From Ruminococcus sp. CAG:382 (GTDB lineage: Bacteria > Bacillota > Clostridia > Oscillospirales > CAG-382), in the NCBI GenBank assembly GCA_000433115.1, contig FR892126.1, positions 1 through 11,824 on the forward strand: a stretch of DNA of 11,824 nt, read 5' to 3'. Each line of letters opens with the position of its first letter. Positions within the stretch are counted from its first letter, which is position 1. Positions 5,650 through 11,824 of this stretch are shown one piece after another. The position numbers and the translations under genes are program-made. Below the pieces are notes generated by a model. That model was not told the origin of the DNA. It saw only the letters and a program-made list of their open reading frames with translations, and did not search any database.

Positions 5650-5678
5650 TTGAAAAAATCCGTCTTTTGTTGTATTAT
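5650..5678 (+). promoter_or_regulatory. SigmaA promoter of the (alpha/alpha)6-barrel gene
   Basis: TTGAAA (5650-5655), a 17-bp spacer and TATTAT (5673-5678) match the vegetative consensus at 5 of 6 bases in each box. A TATAAT at 5678-5683 would give too long a spacer for this -35. The -10 lies inside the palindrome at 5671-5686. Confidence 0.6.
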
Positions 5679-5686
5679 ATAATACA
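5671..5686. promoter_or_regulatory. 16-bp perfect palindrome, candidate repressor operator
   Basis: TGTATTATATAATACA is a perfect two-fold palindrome that covers the -10 box of the plus-strand promoter. Position and symmetry are what a dimeric repressor such as a GntR-type regulator would need to block RNA polymerase. No regulator gene is in the window. AT-rich palindromes can arise by chance near promoters, so this is a candidate only. Confidence 0.5.
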
Positions 5687-5719
5687 GATAATAAAAATCA
5701 CAAAAAGGATATCTGTCGA

Positions 5720-7708
5720 ATGAAAATTCTGTATGTTAATCCCTGCGGGGCAACCGATTTGTCCTTACTGCTCGAACGCTCGGGCGCAAGCGTCAGCGTC
5801 GTGCCGCCGACGTATCTTATAACTGCCGATATATGCGGCTACGACGCATTTGTATTTGACGGAACAGGTACGGCGACGGGGCTTCTTTTCCGCCCTGCCG
5901 AGCGCGTCGTTGCCGACCGTATCGCATACGGAGGCAAGCCCCTGCTCTGTATTCTCTGCCCGCATATAATGACTCTGTCCTGCACCGACCCGAAGAACAC
6001 CCGCTTCGACCGTCCCGTGGTGTCTCCCGATTTTGTGTGTGACGGGCTTGAGGAGGGAGATATTCTCGACGAGCAGACGAACCTCCGCGTCTGCTGCTAT
6101 CGCTCCGCTGCAACCGAGAAGCCGCTTATGTATTACAAGCACAATCCCGTCGGATTCTATAAAACCGAAACCGTTACTCAGCCAGCCAAGGGAGATATGG
6201 CTCTCTGGCGCGAAAAAAGCAACGTACTGTTCTGCGCGTTTGCCTGCGCAAACTTTGCAAGGGCGCGCTTTGCGCCGAGACGGAAATGGTACGCGTTTTT
6301 TGCCTTTATCCTGAAATCCGTGTTTTCGTTAACACCCGATGAGGCGGTTTTCGACGGAATATACCGCGAGCGCGGCTATTATACCCTGAGAGAAGACAAG
6401 CCGCTTGACCCGCTGCTCAGAGAAAGCGCAGACCGCGCCGTGCGCTGGCATTTCGACGCGGATATGACAAAGCGCAACCCCGACGGCAGTCCGTACACAA
6501 TGAAGGAGGGGATGGGCGCAGAGGTATATCCCGACGGCACTCAGTCGCGTCCCGGCGCAAGCAGAACCGACAGCCCCGGAGAGACCGCGCTTATGTTCGC
6601 GCTCCATGATCACATCGGCAAAAACAGCGACAAGGCGGACTTCATACAGGCGTTTTCGGCATATACTCTTTCCCACGTCAACGATTACGGCGGAATCTTC
6701 GACGGCTACGGCGGTGCGGGCGATGATGCATGGTGGTATGCAAGCTACGGCGACGACCTCTGCCGCGGAATAATATATCCTCAGCTTTTCGCAAAATTCG
6801 CAGGGCTGGGCGGCGACGGGCTTGACCGCGCGCTTGACTGTCTCGATTATCTTGTACGCACAACGGGCAGCGACGGTCTGCGCTTCTGCCGCACCGATGT
6901 GGTAAGCTTTGAAGAAGGTACCGTTTCGGCATTTGACCTTGTTTATAACGGTAAAAAATGGAGTTGGGGCAGCGGCAAGACCCTGAAGGCTGAGGACCTT
7001 TCAAAAATGGACGCCTGCACTCCGTCGGCGCATTACAACGGCTTTTATCTTGCGACGCTTCTGCTTGCCTACAAGGTCACGGGCAGAGAAATATACCGCG
7101 ACACAGCCGTGCGCGGGCTTACGACGATGATGGAAAAGTATTATCCCAATACGGCGCGTGAACACAGCGAAACTCAGGATCTCAGCCGTCTGGTACTGCC
7201 ACTGGCGTATCTGTACTGGGTCACGGGCGATCAAAAGCACCTCAGCTGGCTGAACGCCGTGCTTGATTCACTCGCCGAAAAGCGCACCGAAAACGGCGCG
7301 TTTATCGAGTGGGACACGGGCTATATCGCCTGCTGTGCCGGACAGGCTGACGGCGAATGTTCGGTGCTTGCCGAAAACGGCAATCCCGTTGTCGATTTGC
7401 TCTATTCCCTCAACTGGCTGCCCTCCGGTCTTGCACAGGCATACCTCATCACGGGCGACGAACGCATAAAAGACCTGTTTGAAGGGCTGGCGCGCTTCCT
7501 TGTCGGCATACAGCTCCACAGCTCCAACAAGGATATCGACGGTGCATGGGCGCGTGCATTCGACTGCGCAGGCAACGAGGTATACGGCGTACCCAATGAT
7601 GTGGGCTGGGCACCTTGGTCAATCGAAACCGGCTGGACCATGGCTGAAATCCCGACAGGCTTTATGATATGGCTGTTACGCGACGAGCTGAAAAAGCTCT
7701 TCTCGTAA
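5720..7708 (+). CDS. Two-domain protein with (alpha/alpha)6-barrel glycosidase-like C-terminal region
   Basis: The 662-residue protein has no signal peptide, so it is cytoplasmic. Residues 1 to about 200 look like an alpha/beta domain (MKILYVNPCG, YDAFVFDGTG, KPLLCILCPH), reminiscent of glutamine-amidotransferase-like or ThuA-like folds but lacking a clear catalytic triad. Residues about 230-660 carry repeated hairpin signatures (YKVTGREIY, YWVTGDQKHL, YLITGDERI) typical of the six-hairpin (alpha/alpha)6 barrels of glycoside hydrolases, epimerases and lyases. Acidic and aromatic clusters such as GYGGAGDDAWWYASYGDD (residues 329-346) and WDTGY (531-535) could form the active site. The ATG has AAGGA 10 bp upstream. 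It is divergent from the sugar-isomerase operon and probably handles the sugar substrate upstream of those enzymes. I cannot assign a GH or PL family. Confidence 0.78.
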   Translation: MKILYVNPCGATDLSLLLERSGASVSVVPPTYLITADICGYDAFVFDGTGTATGLLFRPAERVVADRIAYGGKPLLCILCPHIMTLSCTDPKNTRFDRPVVSPDFVCDGLEEGDILDEQTNLRVCCYRSAATEKPLMYYKHNPVGFYKTETVTQPAKGDMALWREKSNVLFCAFACANFARARFAPRRKWYAFFAFILKSVFSLTPDEAVFDGIYRERGYYTLREDKPLDPLLRESADRAVRWHFDADMTKRNPDGSPYTMKEGMGAEVYPDGTQSRPGASRTDSPGETALMFALHDHIGKNSDKADFIQAFSAYTLSHVNDYGGIFDGYGGAGDDAWWYASYGDDLCRGIIYPQLFAKFAGLGGDGLDRALDCLDYLVRTTGSDGLRFCRTDVVSFEEGTVSAFDLVYNGKKWSWGSGKTLKAEDLSKMDACTPSAHYNGFYLATLLLAYKVTGREIYRDTAVRGLTTMMEKYYPNTAREHSETQDLSRLVLPLAYLYWVTGDQKHLSWLNAVLDSLAEKRTENGAFIEWDTGYIACCAGQADGECSVLAENGNPVVDLLYSLNWLPSGLAQAYLITGDERIKDLFEGLARFLVGIQLHSSNKDIDGAWARAFDCAGNEVYGVPNDVGWAPWSIETGWTMAEIPTGFMIWLLRDELKKLFS

Positions 7709-7737
7709 AACCGGCAACGTAACAAAAGGAAATTAAT

Positions 7738-7778
7738 ACGGCGGAACTGTCAAAAAGGCAGCTCCGCCGTGATTTTTT
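7738..7778 (+). terminator. Rho-independent terminator of the (alpha/alpha)6-barrel gene
   Basis: ACGGCGGA plus CTG (7738-7749) pairs with CAG plus TCCGCCGT (7759-7770), with one internal mismatch and a 9-nt loop, followed by TTTTTT (7773-7778). It begins 30 bp after the stop codon. The minus strand lacks a good T-run after the stem, so it ends fhs transcription less clearly. Confidence 0.8.
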
Positions 7779-7791
7779 ATATTGCCGTCAA

Positions 7792-9468
7792 TCAGAACAG
7801 CCCTGTAATTCTGCCGTTTTCGTCAACATCTATCTTTTCGGCGGCAGGTATCCTGGGAAGCCCCGGCATAGTCATGATGTCACCTGTCAGCACGATTACA
7901 AAGCCCGCACCTGCGGCGATTCTGACGTTTCTGACCGTGACGGTGAAATCCGTCGGTGCGCCGAGCTTTGCGGGATCGTCCGAGAAGCTGTACTGCGTTT
8001 TTGCAATGCAAACGGGACAGCCGCCGAAGCCGAGTGCCTCCAGCTTTTCAAGCTGCTTTTTCGCGGCGGGGAGTATATTCACACCGTCACCGTGGTACAC
8101 CTTTTTGACAACCGACTCGATTTTTTCGGAAAGCGAAAGCCCGTCATCGTAGGAAAAGGTGAAATTCCCCTTTTCCTCCTCGCAGAGCCGCACAACCTCA
8201 CGCGCAAGTGCCTCACCACCCTTGCCGCCCTCAGCCCATACGGTGGAAAGCACGGTGTTCACGCCCAGCTCGCGGCATTTTTTAACAATAAAATCGATTT
8301 CCGCGTCGGTATCCGTCGGAAAGCGGTTGACCGCGACAACGCAGGGCAGACCGTACACCTCGCGGATGTTTCCGACGTGACGGAGCAGATTTGGTATGCC
8401 CGCCTCAAGCGCGGGTATATTTTCCTCCGCAAGCGCGGTTTTGGGCAGTCCGCCGTGCATTTTAAGTGCGCGTACAGTCGCCACAACGACAACCGCATCG
8501 GGTACAAGCCCCGCCATACGGCATTTTATATCAAGAAATTTCTCCGCACCGAGGTCGGCACCGAAGCCCGCCTCTGTCACGGTATAATCTCCCATCCTGA
8601 GCGCCATCCGTGTAGCGATGACAGAGTTACAGCCGTGTGCGATGTTCGCAAACGGACCACCGTGAACGAATGCGGGAGTTCCCTCCAGCGTCTGCACGAG
8701 ATTGGGCTTGAGCGCGTCCTTCAAAAGCGCCGCCATTGCGCCCGCCGCCTTGAGCTGACCCGCCGTAACGGGCTTTTCGTCGTAGGTATAGCCCACGATT
8801 ATGCGGGAAAGGCGGGCTTTGAGGTCGGCAATCGACGACGACAAGCAGACAACTGCCATGATCTCCGACGCAACGGTGATGTCGAAGCCGTCCTCACGCG
8901 GCGTGCCGTTGACCCTGCCTCCCAGACCGTCCACCACGAAGCGGAGCTGACGGTCGTTCATATCAACGCAGCGCTTCCACGTTATTCTGCACGGATCTAT
9001 ACCGAGGGCATTACCCTGCTGTATATGGTTGTCCAGCATTGCGGCAAGCAGGTTATTTGCCGCACCGATTGCGTGAAAATCTCCCGTAAAGTGAAGGTTT
9101 ATATCCTCCATCGGCACGACCTGTGCATATCCGCCGCCCGCGGCGCCGCCCTTCACGCCGAAAACGGGACCCAGTGAAGGCTCACGGAGTGCCACGGTGA
9201 CATCCTTGCCGATGCGGCGCAGACCGTCCGCAAGTCCGATGGTGGTGGTCGTCTTGCCCTCTCCGGCAGGTGTGGGAGTTATCGCCGTGACAAGGATCAG
9301 CCTGCCGTCGGGACGTTTTGACTCGGTAAGCAGCGAAAGGTCGATTTTTGCTTTGTTGCTGCCGTACTGCTCGACATATTCGGGAGCGATATGAGCGCGC
9401 TCCGCTATTTTCATGATATGCTCGGGCTTTGCCGCCTGAGCTATTTCAATGTCGGTAAGGTATGCCAT
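7792..9468 (-). CDS. fhs: Formate--tetrahydrofolate ligase
   Basis: This enzyme (EC 6.3.4.3) joins formate to tetrahydrofolate using ATP, giving 10-formyl-tetrahydrofolate in the cytoplasm. The 558-residue product, MAYLTDIEIAQAAKP onward, is full length for the family. Its ATP-binding loop TPTPAGEGKTTTT is at residues 64-76, and the conserved blocks REPSLGPVFGVKGGAAGGG, LHFTGDFHAI and TEAGFGADLGAEKF are present. The frame is open 22 codons further upstream, but the ATG at 9468 has AAGGAG (9477-9482) 8 bp before it and matches the family start, so it is chosen. The gene starts 16 bp after purL and is almost certainly cotranscribed with it. The product feeds the two formyl transfers of purine synthesis. 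By itself it does not prove acetogenesis. Confidence 0.97.
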   Translation of the reverse strand: MAYLTDIEIAQAAKPEHIMKIAERAHIAPEYVEQYGSNKAKIDLSLLTESKRPDGRLILVTAITPTPAGEGKTTTTIGLADGLRRIGKDVTVALREPSLGPVFGVKGGAAGGGYAQVVPMEDINLHFTGDFHAIGAANNLLAAMLDNHIQQGNALGIDPCRITWKRCVDMNDRQLRFVVDGLGGRVNGTPREDGFDITVASEIMAVVCLSSSIADLKARLSRIIVGYTYDEKPVTAGQLKAAGAMAALLKDALKPNLVQTLEGTPAFVHGGPFANIAHGCNSVIATRMALRMGDYTVTEAGFGADLGAEKFLDIKCRMAGLVPDAVVVVATVRALKMHGGLPKTALAEENIPALEAGIPNLLRHVGNIREVYGLPCVVAVNRFPTDTDAEIDFIVKKCRELGVNTVLSTVWAEGGKGGEALAREVVRLCEEEKGNFTFSYDDGLSLSEKIESVVKKVYHGDGVNILPAAKKQLEKLEALGFGGCPVCIAKTQYSFSDDPAKLGAPTDFTVTVRNVRIAAGAGFVIVLTGDIMTMPGLPRIPAAEKIDVDENGRITGLF

Positions 9469-9484
9469 TGCTTTTGCTCCTTCT

Positions 9485-11824
9485 TTATCTGAAATACCTG
9501 ACTGCCGCCTCAAACATACGGAGGTCGTAGTCACCGGTCACGTTTTTGTAAAGCCCGCTGCCGACGCGCTCGCTGTGACCCATTTTCCCGAATACTCTGC
9601 CGTCCGGCGACGTTATGCCCTCGATGGCAAACGCGGAATCGTTGGGGTTATAGTGAATGTCGTTTGTGGCGTATCCGTCCGCGTCAACGTACTGCGTTGC
9701 AATCTGCCCGTTTGCGATAAGACTGCGTATCAGCCCGTTGCTTGCAAGGAAGCGTCCTTCGCCGTGCGAAATCGGTACGTTCACAATGTCGCCCACCTTT
9801 TTCAACGCCAGCCACGGCGATTTGTCGGACGCAATGCGCGTTCTGACAATGCGTGATTGATGTCTGCCTATGGTATTGTACGTCAGAGTGGGGCAGTCCG
9901 CGTCAACGTCGATGATTTTGCCGTAGGGTACCAGCCCCAGCTTTATGAGTGCCTGGAAGCCGTTGCAGATACCGCACATAAGACCGTCACGGCGGTCAAG
10001 CAGCTCCGAAACGCCCTCCTTTATCTCGGGATTACGGAAAAACGCGGTTATGAATTTGCCGCTGCCGTCAGGCTCGTCGCCCCCCGAAAAGCCACCCGGT
10101 ATAAAGACAATCTGCGATTCTTCAAGCAATTTTGCAAACCGCTCGGTGCTGCGGCTGATGCCGTCGGCGGTGAGGTTGTTTATTACGAATATTTCGGGTT
10201 GCGCTCCGGCGTCCGCCACCGCCTTCGCAGAATCGTATTCGCAGTTCGTGCCGGGGAATACGGGAATAAGCACACGCGGCTTTGCCGTTTTTACCGCCGG
10301 CGCAACGCGACAGTCGGTATGATATGACACCGTTTCGGGCGCGTCTCCGTGATTTTTTATGTTGCAGTGGAACACGCTTTCGAGCTTATCCTCATATGTG
10401 TTAAGCAGAGCGTCAAGCGACAGCACCTCGCTGCCGCGGGTGATTTCTCTCCTGTCCGTCACCGTGCCTATCGCATCGGGCTGAACGTCCGTCATTTCGA
10501 GAATGAACGAGCCGTAGCTCAGACCGAAAATTTCGTCAACGGTGAGCTTGTCGTTGAAATCGAAGCCGAGACCGTTGCCGATACACATTTTGAACACAGC
10601 CTCTGCAACCCCGCCCATACCGGGAGTATAGCACGAAACGGCTTTGCCGCTTTTTATAAGTCCGGCGACCTTTTCAAACAGCTCAATCAGCGATGCCGCG
10701 TCGGGCAGTCCGTCGGAATTGTATTCCGGCTTCAGCCACATGACGCTGTGACCGGCTTTTTTGAATTCGGGAGAAACGATGCGGTTTGTCTTTGAAGTCG
10801 TCACGGCAAAGGAAACAAGCGTCGGCGGAACGTCAAGATTTTCAAACGTGCCGCTCATAGAGTCCTTGCCGCCGATGGCGCCGATGCCCAGCTCCATCTG
10901 CGCCCTGTACGCGCCGAGGAGCGCCGAGAAGGGTTTACCCCAGCGTGAGCCGTCCTTGCCGGGATGCTCAAAATATTCCTGGAAGGTAAGATATACGTCC
11001 CTGAAATCCGCACCCGATGCAATGAGCTTGGACACTGATTCGACAACGGCAAGATACGCGCCGTGATACGGGCTTTCCTCGGCGATGAACGGATTATAGC
11101 CGAACGCCATAAGCGAACAGTCGTCTGTATGCTTTTTCTCCACGGAGATTTTCTGCACCATCGCCTGCGCGGGAGTGAGCTGATATTTTCCGCCGAACGG
11201 CATAAGCACGGTACCCGCGCCTATCGTGGAATCAAACCGTTCCGCCAGCCCGCGCTTGGAGCATATATTGAGATCGCCGACAAGCGACCGGAAATTTTCA
11301 CCGAATCCGCCGCTTACGCTTTGCTTTTTCAGCACAGCCGGCGCCGCCTTTACGGTAATATGCTTCGACGCGCCGTTGGAATTGAGGAAATCGCGGCTGA
11401 TATCAACGATTTTTTTGCCCCTCCAAGTCATGACAAGACGGTTTTTATCCGTCACAACAGCGACGGGAGTGGCTGAAAGATTTTCGCTGTTTGCAAGACC
11501 GAGGAATGCGTCAACATCGTCCTTTGCGACAACGACCGCCATTCTTTCCTGACTTTCGCTTATCGCAAGCTCGGTACCGTCCAGCCCGTCGTATTTTTTC
11601 GGCACGGCATCGAGATTGATGTCCAACCCGTCGGCAAGCTCGCCGATGGCAACGGAAACACCGCCCGCACCGAAGTCGTTGCACCGCTTTATCATGCGGC
11701 AGGCAACGGGATTTCTGAAAAGCCGCTGGAGCTTGCGCTCCTCGGGCGCATTGCCCTTCTGTACCTCCGCACCGCACGTTTCAAGCGACGAAACCGTGTG
11801 CGATTTGGAAGAGCCGGTCGCGCC
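9485..11824 (-). CDS. purL: Phosphoribosylformylglycinamidine synthase, single-chain clostridial type (N-terminus off window)
   Basis: This enzyme (FGAM synthase, EC 6.3.5.3) converts FGAR, glutamine and ATP to FGAM in de novo purine synthesis. The window holds the last 779 residues, and the frame stays open to the right edge. The visible start, GATGSSKSHTVSSLE, and CNDFGAGGVSVAIGE, LDGTELAISESQERM and GIGAIGGKDSMSG are signatures of the PurM-like ATP-binding halves. From about residue 515 a fused class I glutamine amidotransferase domain begins (RVLIPVFPGTNCEYDSA). Its nucleophile is Cys620 in CGICNGFQ, and the His/Glu pair is His687 and Glu689 in SHGEGRF. Because the glutaminase is fused, no separate purQ is needed for activity. 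Clostridial single-chain PurL is about 1240 residues, so about 460 lie outside. It is followed by fhs in the same operon. Confidence 0.96.
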   Translation of the reverse strand, partial: GATGSSKSHTVSSLETCGAEVQKGNAPEERKLQRLFRNPVACRMIKRCNDFGAGGVSVAIGELADGLDINLDAVPKKYDGLDGTELAISESQERMAVVVAKDDVDAFLGLANSENLSATPVAVVTDKNRLVMTWRGKKIVDISRDFLNSNGASKHITVKAAPAVLKKQSVSGGFGENFRSLVGDLNICSKRGLAERFDSTIGAGTVLMPFGGKYQLTPAQAMVQKISVEKKHTDDCSLMAFGYNPFIAEESPYHGAYLAVVESVSKLIASGADFRDVYLTFQEYFEHPGKDGSRWGKPFSALLGAYRAQMELGIGAIGGKDSMSGTFENLDVPPTLVSFAVTTSKTNRIVSPEFKKAGHSVMWLKPEYNSDGLPDAASLIELFEKVAGLIKSGKAVSCYTPGMGGVAEAVFKMCIGNGLGFDFNDKLTVDEIFGLSYGSFILEMTDVQPDAIGTVTDRREITRGSEVLSLDALLNTYEDKLESVFHCNIKNHGDAPETVSYHTDCRVAPAVKTAKPRVLIPVFPGTNCEYDSAKAVADAGAQPEIFVINNLTADGISRSTERFAKLLEESQIVFIPGGFSGGDEPDGSGKFITAFFRNPEIKEGVSELLDRRDGLMCGICNGFQALIKLGLVPYGKIIDVDADCPTLTYNTIGRHQSRIVRTRIASDKSPWLALKKVGDIVNVPISHGEGRFLASNGLIRSLIANGQIATQYVDADGYATNDIHYNPNDSAFAIEGITSPDGRVFGKMGHSERVGSGLYKNVTGDYDLRMFEAAVRYFR

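Noticed and set aside
4597..5682. Long plus-strand open frame opposite the metallophosphoesterase
   Set aside because: It is antisense to a gene with all catalytic motifs intact; it has no promoter, ribosome site or family resemblance. Long shadow frames are common in this codon usage.
8092..9177. Long plus-strand open frame opposite fhs
   Set aside because: It is a shadow of a highly conserved gene, rich in Arg, His and Cys as expected for an antisense reading, with no translation signal.
9469..9534. Upstream extension of fhs by 22 codons
   Set aside because: The extension overlaps the end of purL, lacks a ribosome binding site and is not part of the family's usual N-terminus; the ATG at 9468 has a strong one.
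1..11824. CRISPR array, tRNA or rRNA genes, insertion sequence ends
   Set aside because: No regularly spaced repeats, cloverleaf with CCA end, rRNA signature or paired transposon terminal repeats were seen. The only mobile-element sign is the recombinase at the left edge.

Overview
The window looks like chromosome of a spore-forming, anaerobic gut-type member of the Clostridia (Oscillospirales/Christensenellales-like). The reasons are a SpoVT sporulation regulator, a cysteine-rich clostridial protein behind a sigmaK-like promoter, a single-chain PurL of the clostridial type, formate-tetrahydrofolate ligase, strong Shine-Dalgarno sequences, and moderately GC-rich genes with AT-rich promoters. 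The genus cannot be fixed from this sequence alone.

Left end (1-2080): the window opens inside a reading frame that joins the C-terminal end of a large serine recombinase to a SpoVT lacking its N-terminal AbrB DNA-binding half. This is what one edge of an integrated element inside spoVT would look like. It is followed by a promoter-bearing but broken gene for a small secreted/anchored protein and its terminator. Facing it on the minus strand is a separate transcription unit with a consensus sigmaA promoter, a cyclic-di-GMP-I (GEMM) riboswitch, a probable switching terminator, a strong hairpin, a 14-codon ORF with a good ribosome binding site, and a final terminator. No convincing long protein is encoded in that unit.

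Middle (2081-7778): a cysteine-rich 266-residue protein, possibly a spore-coat component, ends at a bidirectional terminator. Reading the other way is a three-gene minus-strand operon: a metallophosphoesterase, a xylose-isomerase-like sugar isomerase/epimerase and a D-lyxose isomerase-family enzyme. It is divergent from a 662-residue cytoplasmic protein with an (alpha/alpha)6-barrel, glycosidase-like C-terminal part. The shared 160-bp intergenic region carries back-to-back sigmaA promoters and a 16-bp perfect palindrome over one -10 box, so the four genes are probably a co-regulated carbohydrate-use locus.

Right end (7792-11824): a minus-strand purine/one-carbon unit. The C-terminal 779 residues of PurL (FGAM synthase, cut by the window edge) are followed 16 bp later by fhs. 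Fhs supplies the 10-formyl-tetrahydrofolate used by the transformylation steps of purine synthesis.

The parts most worth attention are the recombinase-SpoVT junction and the c-di-GMP riboswitch unit with no recognised protein target.
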